DNA of 64,000 nucleotides from Streptomyces coelicoflavus (lineage in GTDB: Bacteria > Actinomycetota > Actinomycetes > Streptomycetales > Streptomycetaceae). The translations under genes and the position numbers were made by a program. The stretch covers positions 1 through 64,000 of the forward strand of contig NZ_BEWB01000016.1 of NCBI RefSeq assembly GCF_003112555.1, given 5' to 3'. The notes beneath the pieces are model-generated. The model saw only the letters and a list, made by a program, of their open reading frames with translations. It searched no databases and was not told where the DNA came from. Positions 34,899 through 44,214 of the stretch are shown here, in pieces; the stretch's first letter is position 1; every line of letters begins with the position of its first letter.

Positions 34899-35747
34899 TT
34901 ACGTGTCCGTAGGCGCCAGGTTCTGCAGGCCCACCACACGCAGCAACCGCAAGCGCTCGTACGACTCCGTGCCCGGGCGGGCCGTGTGGATGACGAGCTG
35001 CTGATTGTGGTCGGAGTTGACCAGGACCTCGCAGTCGAGTTCGAGGGTGCCGATCGCAGGGTGCCGGAAGCGTTTCGTGGAAGCGCGACGTACAGCGACG
35101 TCGTGTTCGTCCCAGAGATGAGCGAATTCCGTGCTCGCGGCGCGTAGCTCGGCGGCGAGGGCGGCGGGCTCGGGGTCCGCGGGGCGGGACGCGGCCACCG
35201 CTCGCAGGCAGGCCACCTGCTCGCGGGCGCGCTGCGGGCGGTCCTCGGGCGGGAACAGCTCCTGGGCCGTCGGATCCAGAAAGAAGCGGCGGATCATGTT
35301 GCGCCCTCGAGGCGGGCGGGAGAGGAGGTCTCCGCTCAGCGCCCGCGACAACGCGTTCTGGGCCAGGACCTCACCGCAGTCGGTCGCCACCATCGCCGGG
35401 GTGTCGTGCAGCCGGTCCAGTACCAGGAGCAAGCCCGGGCGCACATGCGTGCTGGTCGCCTCACTGCGCGGCGGTTCCTCACCGGTGAGGTGGAAGAGGT
35501 GGTCGCGTTCGACCTCCGTCAGGCGCAGGGCGCGGGCCAGCGCGGTGAGCATCTGGCGGGACGGGCGCGGACCCCGTGACTGTTCCAGCCGCGTGTAGTA
35601 GTCCACGGACATGCCGGCCAGCTGGGCGACCTCCTCGCGGCGCAGCCCTGGTGTGCGACGGCGTGCTCCGGCCGTGAGCCCCACGTCGGAGGGGTTGAGG
35701 CGGGCGCGGGCACGGCGCAGGAAGTCGGCGATTTCGGCGCGATTCAC
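34899..35747 (-). CDS. XRE regulator with MmyB-like domain
   Basis: 282-aa helix-turn-helix protein of the MmyB-like group. The N-terminal domain reads FLRRARARLNPSDVGL, RRRTPGLRREEVAQLAGMS and DYYTRLEQSRGPRPSRQML, typical of Streptomyces members that control a divergent oxidoreductase. The C-terminal PAS-like domain shows VATDCGEVLAQNALSRAL. The GTG at 35747 is the start of the conserved part, though the ribosome site abuts it. It diverges from the NAD-dependent epimerase gene at 35884 with 136 bases between, which is its likely target. Confidence 0.85.
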   Translation of the reverse strand: MNRAEIADFLRRARARLNPSDVGLTAGARRRTPGLRREEVAQLAGMSVDYYTRLEQSRGPRPSRQMLTALARALRLTEVERDHLFHLTGEEPPRSEATSTHVRPGLLLVLDRLHDTPAMVATDCGEVLAQNALSRALSGDLLSRPPRGRNMIRRFFLDPTAQELFPPEDRPQRAREQVACLRAVAASRPADPEPAALAAELRAASTEFAHLWDEHDVAVRRASTKRFRHPAIGTLELDCEVLVNSDHNQQLVIHTARPGTESYERLRLLRVVGLQNLAPTDT

Positions 35748-35883
35748 CTTTCCAGGGTGCGGCAGGCCGGCCGGCTTATCCAGGGACTCGCGATCCCCTG
35801 ATGAAGAAGTCTCTCCCCCCTCGCCCCGCACCGGCCCAGGCTGGTCCTCAACGACAGGTGAGACGGAGCGTGAGGAGCACGTC

Positions 35884-36738
35884 ATGCTGACTTTGGTGAC
35901 CGGTACGACGGGACAGATCGGACGTCGTTTCGTGCCGCGGCTGCTGGCCCAGCGCCGGCCGGACGAGCAGGTGCGAGTCCTGGTGCGGGATGCGGCCCGC
36001 GGCGAGCGGTTCACGGAGCTGGGCGCCCAGGTCGCCGTGGGAGACATGCGCGACGATGAGACACTCCGTAAGGCGCTCGTCGGCGTGGACGCCGTAGTGA
36101 ACGTTGCCGCCTCCTTCCGCGGGGTGCCGGACGAGGAGGCCTGGGCCGTCAACCGGGACGCGGCGGTGGCCCTGGGCCGCGCCGCGCAGGTCTCGGGCGT
36201 GGAGCGGTTCGTGCAGGTCAGCACGAACAATGTGTACGGCCTCGGACGTGGCCGCCCGCTGACCGAGGACGACGCGAGCCGGCCGGGCGGCGCGTTGTGG
36301 GGCGCCTATCCCGAGTCCAAGGCCGAGGCCGAGCGCGAACTGCTCGCGCTCAGGGGTCTGGACGTACGCATCGGGCGGCTTCCCTTCGTCTACGGCGAGG
36401 GCGACCCGCACCTCGCCAACGTGATGCCCTGGGCGTCCGGTTGGGCGCCGCACCAGCGCCTGCAGATGGCCCACCACGCGGACGTCGCCCAGGGCCTGAT
36501 GCGTCTGCTGTACGCACCGGGCATCGCCGGCCGGATCTACAACATCGCCGATGACGCTCCTGTCACGACGGTGGAGCTGTATCAGCTCAACGGTGCCGAG
36601 GTGCCCGGCGAGCTGTACGAGCTCACGGACCCCGACCCCTGGTTCGGCATCATGTCCAGCCAGCGGATCCGCCGGGAACTCGGCTACCGGCCGATCTATC
36701 CGAGCGTCTGGACGGCCCGGGACGCCGGAGCCCTGTGA
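35884..36738 (+). CDS. NAD(P)-dependent epimerase/dehydratase (extended SDR)
   Basis: 284-aa extended short-chain dehydrogenase. The nucleotide-binding motif TGTTGQIG is at residues 6-13, a GDMRDDETLRKAL segment follows, the catalytic Ser/Thr lies in VQVSTNNVYGLG, and AYPESKAEAE supplies the Tyr-x3-Lys. RIGRLPFVYGEGDPHLANV matches the substrate-side loop. It acts on nucleotide sugars or reduces small ketones in relatives; the exact substrate is unknown. The ribosome site is gaggag before ATG 35884. It is divergent from the XRE/MmyB regulator and convergent with the aldo/keto reductase. Confidence 0.85.
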   Translation: MLTLVTGTTGQIGRRFVPRLLAQRRPDEQVRVLVRDAARGERFTELGAQVAVGDMRDDETLRKALVGVDAVVNVAASFRGVPDEEAWAVNRDAAVALGRAAQVSGVERFVQVSTNNVYGLGRGRPLTEDDASRPGGALWGAYPESKAEAERELLALRGLDVRIGRLPFVYGEGDPHLANVMPWASGWAPHQRLQMAHHADVAQGLMRLLYAPGIAGRIYNIADDAPVTTVELYQLNGAEVPGELYELTDPDPWFGIMSSQRIRRELGYRPIYPSVWTARDAGAL

Positions 36739-36866
36739 CCGTACTCGGCCCGTCCGGAGGACGCACCCGGGACCGTGCGGCGCGGCCGGCGGGGGAGGCA
36801 TGAGGCCCGTGGTGCGTCCTTCGACCGGTTCCGCACCGTCGCCGCACGGTTCGGCAAGCCGGGTGA

Positions 36867-37769
36867 CTATTCCGCGGGCGCGCCCCCGCGGCCGATCTTG
36901 TCCAACTCGGCGAGATCCTCGCCGGAGAGCGAGAGCCCCGCGCCGGTGACGTTCTCGCGCAGGTGCGCCACCGACGATGTGCCGGGAATGAGCAGGATGT
37001 TCGGCGACCGCCGCAGCAGCCAGGCCAGGGCCACTGACATCGGCGTCGCGGCCAGCCGCGTGGCCACGGCGGAGAGCGCCGTGGACTGCAGCGGGGTGAA
37101 GCCGCCGAGCGGGAAGAAGGGCACGTAGGCGATGCCCTTGCCGGCGAGTTCGTCGATCAGCTCGTCGTCCTGACGGTAGGCGAGGTTGTACATGTTCTGC
37201 ACGCACACGATCGGCGCGATCGCCTGCGCCTCGGCGACCTGCTCCGCGGTCGCGTTGCTCACTCCGAGGTGCCGGATCAGGCCCTGCCGCTGGAGCTCGA
37301 CGAGGGTTTCGAAGGGCTCGGCGAGCGAGCCGGGCCGGGGCCCCCGGGCGTCGCCGAGCCGGAGGTTGACCACGTCGAGCGATTCGAGGCCGAGATCCTC
37401 GAGGTCCTCGCGGACGGCACGGCGCAGGTCCTCGGGCCGCCGGGCAGGGGGCCAGCCGCCCTGCTGATCGCGGACCGCACCGACCTTGGTCACGATGTGC
37501 AACGACGCGGCGTAGGGGTGCAGCGCTTCACGGATCAGCCGGTTGGTGACGCGCGGCCCGTAGGCACCGGAGGTGTCGATGTGGGTGATCCCGAGGGCGG
37601 CGGCCTCGCGCAGGACGGCGAGCGCGCCGTCGTGGTCGGCGGGCGGGCCCATGACCCCGGGGCCGGCGAGCTGCATGGCGCCGTACCCGAAGCGGGTGAC
37701 GGTCAGATCGCCCAGGTCCCAGGTGCCGCCGGCGAGTGACGCGGATGGTGTGTTCAGGGTTTCGCTCAT
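36867..37769 (-). CDS. Aldo/keto reductase
   Basis: 300-aa aldo/keto reductase, NADPH-dependent carbonyl reduction. Catalytic residues: Asp in ITHIDTSGAYGP, Tyr in the same loop, and Lys in HIVTKVGAV. The usual active-site His after LDVVNLR is replaced by Arg/Leu (NLRLGD), a feature of a common bacterial subgroup. The C-terminal NADPH-binding IPGTSSVAHLRENV is intact. ATG 37769 (MSETLNTP) fits the family length. It diverges from the LysR regulator at 37862; a palindrome at 37828-37842 between them is the likely operator. Confidence 0.87.
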   Translation of the reverse strand: MSETLNTPSASLAGGTWDLGDLTVTRFGYGAMQLAGPGVMGPPADHDGALAVLREAAALGITHIDTSGAYGPRVTNRLIREALHPYAASLHIVTKVGAVRDQQGGWPPARRPEDLRRAVREDLEDLGLESLDVVNLRLGDARGPRPGSLAEPFETLVELQRQGLIRHLGVSNATAEQVAEAQAIAPIVCVQNMYNLAYRQDDELIDELAGKGIAYVPFFPLGGFTPLQSTALSAVATRLAATPMSVALAWLLRRSPNILLIPGTSSVAHLRENVTGAGLSLSGEDLAELDKIGRGGAPAE

Positions 37770-37827
37770 GCCGTCGATGCTCGCCCGCGGACGACCTGCC
37801 CAGCCAATACCGATGCGGTGCTCTGTC

Positions 37828-37842
37828 ATACCCGGTGGGTAT
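37828..37842. promoter_or_regulatory. LysR-type palindrome ATACCC-GGT-GGGTAT
   Basis: A perfect 6-base inverted repeat (T-N11-A style) sits 20 bases before the LysR start, in the 92-base divergent region with the aldo/keto reductase gene. It is the probable regulator binding site. Confidence 0.6.
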
Positions 37843-37861
37843 CACCGGGGTACGCTGTGGC

Positions 37862-38725
37862 ATGGACACCTTGGAGACCCGTGAGCTGAGGTACTTCGTG
37901 GCCGTCGCGGAGGAACTCCACTTCGGTCGTGCCGCCGAGCGCCTCGGCATGGCCCAGCCACCGCTGTCCCGGGCGATCCAGCAGCTGGAGCGGCGCCTCG
38001 GCGTACGTCTGCTGATGCGCAACCGCCGCGGAGTCGCCCTGACCGGCGCCGGAGAAATGCTGCTGCACGAGGGCCGCGCAGCACTCGACGCGACCACCGC
38101 CGCCGCTCGCCGCACCCGTCGCGCCGGTGGCGCCGACCGTCCGGACGGCTCCCGCAACCGCCTGGTACTGGCCGTGAAAGCAGGTGCGTCCCACGAACTG
38201 CTGCACAAGCTCCTCGACGCCTACGCTGCCGAGCCCGGAGCCGCCGAGGTCGAGGTGCTGCCGAGCGGCACGTGCGAGCAGGAAGGGATGCTGCGCGACG
38301 GCCGAGCCGACGTGGCGCTCATGCACGCGCCGTTCAACTCCCTCGCCGGGTTCGACAGCGAGGAACTGATGACCGAGGGGCAGATCGCCGTCCTGCCCGC
38401 CGGGCACCCGCTCGCCGCGCAGAAGACCTTGTCCCTGTCCGACGTCAGTGACATCCCCGACCTTCCCCTCGCCCGGTGGTCCCGCCACGGCACGTACCCA
38501 CCGGGCCCGGGCCCCGAGATCCACGACCAGACGCAGCTGGCCCAGCTGATCGCCCTCGGACGCACCGTGGCCGTCTTCCCCGACTCGGCCCGCGCCTGGC
38601 TGTGGGCCGAGCACGCCGCGGTTCCCCTGACCGATGCACCTCCCGTCGTCACCCACATCGCCTGGCCCGCGCACAGCCGCTCCCTCGCCCTCGCCGGGCT
38701 GATCCGCACGGCCACCCGGTTGTGA
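37862..38725 (+). CDS. LysR family transcriptional regulator
   Basis: 287-aa LysR-type regulator. The N-terminal winged helix is complete (ELRYFVAVAEELHFGRAAER, MAQPPLSRAIQQLERRLGV, LLMRNRRGVALTGAGE). The inducer-binding domain runs from LVLAVKAGASHELLHKLL to the C-terminus with an ADVALMHAPF motif. ATG 37862 precedes ELRYF by six residues. It probably controls the divergent aldo/keto reductase. The intergenic palindrome supports this. The inducer is unknown. Confidence 0.9.
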   Translation: MDTLETRELRYFVAVAEELHFGRAAERLGMAQPPLSRAIQQLERRLGVRLLMRNRRGVALTGAGEMLLHEGRAALDATTAAARRTRRAGGADRPDGSRNRLVLAVKAGASHELLHKLLDAYAAEPGAAEVEVLPSGTCEQEGMLRDGRADVALMHAPFNSLAGFDSEELMTEGQIAVLPAGHPLAAQKTLSLSDVSDIPDLPLARWSRHGTYPPGPGPEIHDQTQLAQLIALGRTVAVFPDSARAWLWAEHAAVPLTDAPPVVTHIAWPAHSRSLALAGLIRTATRL

Positions 38726-39185
38726 CCGCCGCAGGTACCGAGGACCGGTTCACCCCGCATCCGGAACGGCTCGTCGCTCGACCCGCGGTCACCTCCCCGG
38801 CGTTCGTGAAGTGCCGGCCACCACGACAGCCCCCGCGTCAAGTCGGCCGGCCGCGGCCGCGGCCCCGCCCCCGGTCGGCGGAGGCAACCCCTCGGCGCGC
38901 CGAGGCCGCCGGGACGAGCACGGTGAGTTCGTGCTCGTGAAGCCGCGCGAGGCCGCCGCCGCGAGCACCTCGTCCGTCTGCGGTGTCGCTCCCGGGCCAA
39001 GTGGCGGGCAAGGCGGGCTCATTCACCGCTCGGCCATGCAACCGTCGCGGGCGGGTCGCCGGGGCGACGCGTGGTCTCCGCCCGAGTTCTCGATCATGTG
39101 ACGTCGTCCCAGTGGCGGGTGCGGTCGCGGTCCCGGCGTCGGATGCGCGTCGGCCTCGCCCGCTCCCTGACGAAGGAGAGAGTCC
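38726..39185. other. Intergenic region, nothing identified
   Basis: 460 bases between the LysR and phytase genes. Reading frames are Ala/Pro/Arg-rich artefacts without ribosome sites. The phytase promoter is presumably within it; phosphate-control boxes were not evident on reading. Confidence 0.5.
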
Positions 39186-40496
39186 GTGCACGCGTTCACA
39201 AGACGCCGTTCCCGTGTCGTCGCGGCAGTGGCGACCCTGATGTTCACCGCCGCCGTCGCGGCCGTACCCTCGGCGCAGGCCTCTGCGCCCGCCGTGCCAC
39301 CCGGGGTCGTTCCCCGGGCGGAGACCGCCGCGCTGTTCGACGACGACCAGGGCGGGAACGCGAACGCCGACGACCCGGCGATCTGGCGCAACTCCGCCGA
39401 CCCGGACGCCAGTCTCGTCATCGCCACGGCCAAGGAGGGTGGCCTGCGGGTCTACGACCTCGACGCCCGGCAGGTGCAGTCGGTCCCCGCACCCGCGGCG
39501 CCGGGAGCGGACGACGCTCCCGGCCGCTTCAACAACGTCGACCTGGTGCACCGGACGTCCTCGGTCTCCGGCGCCACGGACCTGGCGGTCGTCAGCGACC
39601 GCGGCAGCGACAAGCTGCGCATCTACCGCGTGGAGGGTGACCGGCCGGACGCCCCGCTCACCGATGTGACGGACGCCTCGGCCCCGTGGATCTTCTCCGG
39701 CTCCCAGGAGGAGGTCAACGAGGAGAGCACCGCCTACGGCCTGGCGACGTACACCGACTCTGCGACCGGCAGGTCCTACGCGCTCGTCAGCCAGAACGCG
39801 ACCACCCGCATCGCGCTGCTGGAGCTGATCACGACGCGCGACGGCAAGGTGTCCTACCGGAAGGTCCGCACCCTGGACCTGCCCGCCGCCTTCACGATGC
39901 CCGACGGCACGAAGTGGTCCCCCTGCGGCGACCCCGGCGAAGGCCCGCAGGTCGAGGGCATGGTCGTCGACCCGGAGACGGGCATACTCTTCGCCGGGCA
40001 GGAAGACGTGGGCATCTGGCGGCTGCGGGCCGACCTCAAGGGCGCCCCCGTCCTGCAGGACAAGGTCCGCGAGTACGGCGTGCCGGCCACGTACGACGAG
40101 GCGTCCGACGAGTGCGTGGCGGGCGACGACCCCGGCTTCGGGGGTGTCAGGGTGTCGGCGGACGTCGAGGGCCTGACCCTGCTGAAGCAGGACGACGGGG
40201 ACGGCTACCTGCTCACCTCCAGCCAGGGCGACGACACCTTCGTCGCCTACGACCGTGAAAGGTCCGACGACTACGAGTACGAGGGCGGCTTCCGGGTGAG
40301 TGCCGCGTCCGAGTCGCTGGACGGTTCCGAGGAGTGCGACGGCGCGGACGTGCTCGCCGAACCGCTCGGCAGCAGGTACCCGAACGGCCTGCTCGTCGTC
40401 CAGGACGGGCACATGGCTCCTGAGGACGGCGACCGTGAAGCCACGGGCTTCAAGTTCGTCGACCTCGCCGACGTCCTGGAGGCGCTCGACGACTGA
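39186..40496 (+). CDS. Secreted beta-propeller phytase
   Basis: 436-aa beta-propeller phytase, releasing phosphate from phytate in a calcium-dependent way. The signal peptide MHAFTRRRSRVVAAVATLMF has cleavage near AQASAP. Propeller and active-site motifs are typical: DDPAIWRNSADPDASLV, NNVDLVHR, STAYGLATYTDS, PQVEGMVVDPETGILFAGQE and SADVEGLTLL. The length is normal. GTG 39186 is the start. Phosphate starvation control by PhoP is common for such genes, but no clear PHO box was recognised. A palindrome at 40501-40518 follows the stop. Confidence 0.88.
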   Translation: MHAFTRRRSRVVAAVATLMFTAAVAAVPSAQASAPAVPPGVVPRAETAALFDDDQGGNANADDPAIWRNSADPDASLVIATAKEGGLRVYDLDARQVQSVPAPAAPGADDAPGRFNNVDLVHRTSSVSGATDLAVVSDRGSDKLRIYRVEGDRPDAPLTDVTDASAPWIFSGSQEEVNEESTAYGLATYTDSATGRSYALVSQNATTRIALLELITTRDGKVSYRKVRTLDLPAAFTMPDGTKWSPCGDPGEGPQVEGMVVDPETGILFAGQEDVGIWRLRADLKGAPVLQDKVREYGVPATYDEASDECVAGDDPGFGGVRVSADVEGLTLLKQDDGDGYLLTSSQGDDTFVAYDRERSDDYEYEGGFRVSAASESLDGSEECDGADVLAEPLGSRYPNGLLVVQDGHMAPEDGDREATGFKFVDLADVLEALDD

Positions 40497-40500
40497 CGAG

Positions 40501-40518
40501 TGTGCCGGCGCCGGCACA
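40501..40518. terminator. Palindrome after phytase gene
   Basis: TGTGCCGGCGCCGGCACA is a perfect 18-base palindrome without loop, 4 bases after the phytase stop. It may act as terminator, though a loop-less stem is weak evidence. Confidence 0.4.
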
Positions 40519-40688
40519 GGGCGTAGACCGACGCGTCCGCAGGCACTCGGACGAGGTGCGCCGATGCCGGTTGCCGACCGCTCCAGTGTCCTCTGTCCTC
40601 TGCGAGTGACGGACGTCGATACCCTGCTGGTCGTCTGTTCACGGGCGGGCGAGGTGCTCGCCCGCCCTCAGTTGTCGGAAGGCGCCGT

Positions 40689-41921
40689 ATGAGCATCCTG
40701 GAGAACGCCGAACCCGCCGAGGACTCCGGCGATGCGCGGGAGGCCGATGCGGGGGAGGCCGATGCGCGGGCCCGTAAACAGCGGCTGCGCCGGCGGCTGG
40801 AGCGCCTGATCGGCATTGCGGCCACCGAAGGCAACGAGCTCATACCCCTGCGTAACGGTGATGCGATCTTCCCGGCCATGCTCGACGCGGTGCGCGCCGC
40901 CGAGCGCACCATCGACATGATGACCTTCGTGTACTGGCGAGGTCAGATCGCCCGGGACTTCGCCGCCGCACTCGCCGACCGGGCCCGGGCGGGGGTGCGG
41001 GTACGGCTGCTGCTCGACGGGTTCGGCGCCAAGGAGATCGAGCAGGAGCTGCTCGATGCCATGGAGGACGCCGGCGTCCAGGTGGCCTGGTTCCGCAAAC
41101 CGCTGAGGCTGTCGCCGTTCAAGCAGAACCACCGTTGCCACCGCAAGGCCCTCGTCATCGACGAGCACACCGCTTTCACCGGCGGCGTAGGCATCGCCGA
41201 GGAGTGGTGCGGTGACGCCCGCAACCCCGGTGAGTGGCGCGACACCCATGTGCAGGTCCGGGGCCCGGCCGTGGACGGGATCGCCGCAGCCTTCGCACAG
41301 AACTGGGCCGAATGCCACGACGAACTCTTCGACGACCGTGACCGCTTCACCGGACACGACCAGGTCGGGACCTCGACCGTGCAGGTCGTGCGAGGTTCGG
41401 CCAGCTTCGGCTGGCAGGACATGCAGACCCTCATCCGCGTCATGCTCACCTCCGCCGAGGTGCGCTTCCGGCTGGCCACGGCCTACTTCGCCCCGGACCG
41501 CTACTTCATCGACCTGCTGTGCGCGACCGCCCGCCGCGGGGTCACCGTGGAGATACTGCTGCCCGGCCCCCACACCGACCAGCGTGCCTGCCAGCTCGCG
41601 GGCCAGCACCACTACGCCCGTCTGCTCGAGGCGGGTGTGGCCATCCGCCAGTACCAGCCCACCATGATGCACGCGAAGATCATGACCGTGGACGGGGTGG
41701 CGTCGCTGATCGGCTCGACCAACTTCAACCGCCGTTCCATGGACCACGACGAAGAGATCATGCTCGCCGTGCTGGACGAAACGTTCACCGCCGTGCTCGA
41801 CCGGGACTACGACGCGGACCTGGAACGCAGTGTCACCATCGATCCGGGCCGCTGGAGACGGCGGGCGGCCGTTCAACGGCTTCGGGAGGCCGCGGTCGTC
41901 CCCGTCAGACGGTTCCTGTAG
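40689..41921 (+). CDS. Phospholipase D-like / cardiolipin synthase family
   Basis: 410-aa PLD-superfamily protein with two HxKxxxxD motifs, His151-Lys153-Asp158 (HRKALVIDEHTAFTGG) and His328-Lys330-Asp335 (MHAKIMTVDGVASLIGSTNF). It matches bacterial cardiolipin synthase (ClsA/ClsB-like), condensing phosphatidylglycerols, or a related phosphatidyl transfer. The N-terminal transmembrane pair of ClsA is lacking and an acidic, repetitive N-terminus (EADAGEADA) is present. The ribosome site GGAAGG precedes ATG 40689. It stands alone after the phytase. Confidence 0.82.
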   Translation: MSILENAEPAEDSGDAREADAGEADARARKQRLRRRLERLIGIAATEGNELIPLRNGDAIFPAMLDAVRAAERTIDMMTFVYWRGQIARDFAAALADRARAGVRVRLLLDGFGAKEIEQELLDAMEDAGVQVAWFRKPLRLSPFKQNHRCHRKALVIDEHTAFTGGVGIAEEWCGDARNPGEWRDTHVQVRGPAVDGIAAAFAQNWAECHDELFDDRDRFTGHDQVGTSTVQVVRGSASFGWQDMQTLIRVMLTSAEVRFRLATAYFAPDRYFIDLLCATARRGVTVEILLPGPHTDQRACQLAGQHHYARLLEAGVAIRQYQPTMMHAKIMTVDGVASLIGSTNFNRRSMDHDEEIMLAVLDETFTAVLDRDYDADLERSVTIDPGRWRRRAAVQRLREAAVVPVRRFL

Positions 41922-42175
41922 GTCGCGGAGCGAGACCGGGGTTCAGGACGGCGCGCCCAGCGACCGGCCGGAGATGCCGCAGTCCCGTCCGCACCCGCTG
42001 CCGCCGGGTGAGCCGGTGACTGACACCCGCCGTCAGGATCGCCCCTCCGGCCATCTCCCCGGCGCTCCTGATCGTCTGCCGGGACGGTGGAGCCTTGCCG
42101 TCGACACGGTTGGCGTCGCTGAACAGGCGACGGAAGTCGGTGCCGTACGAAGCGCCGGACGGTGCGAGGCGTCGA
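41905..42175 (-). pseudogene. Unidentified coding remnant
   Basis: On the minus strand a frame with strong G/C third positions encodes SYGTDFRRLFSDANRVDGKA, then RQTIRSAGEMAGGAILTAGV and SHRLTRRQRVRTGLRHLRPV, ending near the cardiolipin-synthase stop. The composition looks coding, but no start or ribosome site is visible and the frame runs into a different gene upstream. I do not recognise the family. It may be the C-terminus of a deleted gene. Confidence 0.3.
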
Positions 42176-42281
42176 CGTAGTCCTCGTGAGGAACAGTTCC
42201 TCGGGCTCGGCCGGCTGCGCGCTTCCCGGCCTGCGTGGTACCCAGGACACGTCGGGACGGATTGACGGCCGCTCACGGGCG

Positions 42282-43811
42282 TCACGCGGACGATGCCGGG
42301 GCGTACTCGTACCAGTCGAAGGCGACCGTGCCCTCGGTGGCGTACATGCCGATCACACGGCCGGTGAAGCCACAGGCGACCTCGGTGGACAGATAGCGCC
42401 CGTCCAGTTCGGCGAGCTGCCGGGTGTCCGGAGCGTCGGGATCGCCGAACCCGAAGGCGATGGTGTCGGGCCCCGTGGTCCCGCCGTCGGTGAGTTCGGG
42501 GGACGCGGGGACGAGGTCTGAGGTCCGGATCGTGACGGTGAGATACAGCGGCCCGGCCGGGACCGGTCGGCGGGCCACGGTCTGGCGCAGCGGCCCGATC
42601 CGGGCGACGACACGGACCTCCCCGCCCCCGGCCTCCACCTCGTAGTGGTGGGCCTCGTCGAGACGTACGCAGAGACCGCCGCGTCCCGTACCCGGGTCGA
42701 TCAGGGCGGTGACGCGGCAGTCGTGATGCTGCTGGCGCCGCCCGACAAAGGTGTACCCGGGGCGGTCGAGCGCGGGGCCGGTGGCGCTGAGGAGCAGCCA
42801 GCCCGGCCGCTCGGCGAGCGACCAGGAGCCTTCCCGGCGGGCGAACGGCGAGATCCAGTGCGGTGCGAGGGAGGACCCGTCGAAGTCGTCCCGGGCGGGC
42901 GGGGCCGGAAGGGGGTGCCAGGCACCGCCCGGGGCCGCATGGCTCACGGGAACGGGCGCGACGACGGGCCATCCGTCCCGGTCCCACTCCACGGGTGTCA
43001 GGAACGTCTCGCGACCGAGCACGTGCACGTCGGGCGTGAAGCCGCGGGGGCGGACACCGAGCAGTACCATCCACCAGCTGCCGTCGGGAGCCTCCACCAG
43101 GTCGGCGTGGCCCGTGTTCTGGATGGGGCGCGCGGTACCGCTGTGGGACAGCACGGGGTTGGCGGGCGCGCCTTCCCAGGGGCCGCGCGGCGAGCGGCTG
43201 CGGGCCACGGACACGCTGTGCCCGCGTTCCGTGCCGCCTTCCGCGACCAGCAGGTACCACCAGTCGCCGATGCGGTAGAGGTGCGGCGCCTCGGGGTACT
43301 TGAGGCCGCTGCCCGACCACGTGGCGAAGGGCTCCTCCAGCACCTCGCCCTTGACCGGGTCGATCCTGGCCATGTTGACGCCCCCTTCGGGGCCGGAGAA
43401 GGCACACCAGCAGGTGCCGTCCTCCTCCCACGCCAGGTCGGGATCGATTCCGGTCAGGTCGATCCACACGGGGTCGCTCCAGGGCCCTTCCGGCCGCTCG
43501 GCCGAGACGACGAAGTTGCCGCCACCGTCGATGTTGGTGTTGATGACCCAGTAGCGGCCGTCGTGGTGACGGATGGTCGGGGCGTAAAGGCCTCCGGACG
43601 CCTTGGCGCCGGGGAGAGGCAGCGGCAGTTGCCCGGGACGGTCGAGGACGTTGCCGATCTGCTCCCAGTGCACGAGGTCCTTGCTGTGGAAGAGCGGCAG
43701 CCCGGGAAAGTACTCGAAGCTGGAACACACCAGGTAGTAGTCGTCACCGACCCGGCACACGCTCGGATCAGGATGAAACCCACTGATCACCGGATTGTCG
43801 TACATATGCAC
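42282..43811 (-). CDS. GH43 beta-xylosidase / arabinofuranosidase
   Basis: 509-aa glycoside hydrolase family 43 enzyme, subfamilies with a C-terminal beta-sandwich (GH43_C2). The five-blade propeller shows catalytic Asp15 (GFHPDPSV), the pKa-modulating Asp in LTGIDPDLAW near 123-125, and Glu174 in LKYPEAPHLYR. The C-terminal domain contains RPGYTFVGRRQQHHDCRVTA. No signal peptide is present, so it probably cleaves imported xylo-oligomers to xylose (and arabinose). ATG 43811 (MHMYDNP) or ATG 43805 starts. Its promoter holds ATCGAAAGT, shared with the xylanase gene. Confidence 0.87.
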   Translation of the reverse strand: MHMYDNPVISGFHPDPSVCRVGDDYYLVCSSFEYFPGLPLFHSKDLVHWEQIGNVLDRPGQLPLPLPGAKASGGLYAPTIRHHDGRYWVINTNIDGGGNFVVSAERPEGPWSDPVWIDLTGIDPDLAWEEDGTCWCAFSGPEGGVNMARIDPVKGEVLEEPFATWSGSGLKYPEAPHLYRIGDWWYLLVAEGGTERGHSVSVARSRSPRGPWEGAPANPVLSHSGTARPIQNTGHADLVEAPDGSWWMVLLGVRPRGFTPDVHVLGRETFLTPVEWDRDGWPVVAPVPVSHAAPGGAWHPLPAPPARDDFDGSSLAPHWISPFARREGSWSLAERPGWLLLSATGPALDRPGYTFVGRRQQHHDCRVTALIDPGTGRGGLCVRLDEAHHYEVEAGGGEVRVVARIGPLRQTVARRPVPAGPLYLTVTIRTSDLVPASPELTDGGTTGPDTIAFGFGDPDAPDTRQLAELDGRYLSTEVACGFTGRVIGMYATEGTVAFDWYEYAPASSA

Positions 43812-43903
43812 GGAAGTGTCTTCCCTTCGAGCCGCCCGGGTGCCGAGAGTCTAACCAGGCCGTGTATCGAAAGTGGATCTTGAGCGATGAATGATCGCGG
43901 TTC

Positions 43904-44204
43904 ATGGCGCGGGGAGACCTCACGGACGAACAGTGGGCGATGTTGGGGCAGTTGTTCAGTTGTTGCCACAGGGGATGAATGCGGGACGGCCGGGGCCGGA
44001 CGGGCGGTGTGCCGCGCCCATCGGCATGCGGCCGGGGCCAGGAATCAGAGCGACCTGCACCCGGCCGACTACCGTGAGCATCACGCTGTCGAATGCGGCA
44101 TCAATCGCCCCAAGAGGCACCGGGCCGTGGCCACGAGGTACGACAAGCCGGCTGTGCGCTACGAGGCGACCGTACTGGTGGCTGCGATCAACGAGTGGCT
44201 GTGA
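43904..44204 (+). pseudogene. IS5-family transposase remnant
   Basis: The start MARGDLTDEQWAMLGQLF is the N-terminus of a well-known Streptomyces IS5-type transposase. A frameshift and internal deletion follow. The C-terminus reappears as LHPADYREHHAVECGINRPK and HRAVATRYDKPAVRYEATVL, ending in AAINEWL at TGA 44202-44204. Most of the DDE catalytic middle is lost, so it is non-functional. It lies between the two xylan genes, about 90 bases upstream of the GH43 start. Confidence 0.75.
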
Positions 44205-44214
44205 CCTGACGGCG

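Noticed and set aside
38811..39101. 96-codon frame between LysR and phytase genes
   Set aside because: Ala/Pro-rich product, no ribosome site and no family resemblance; treated as intergenic.
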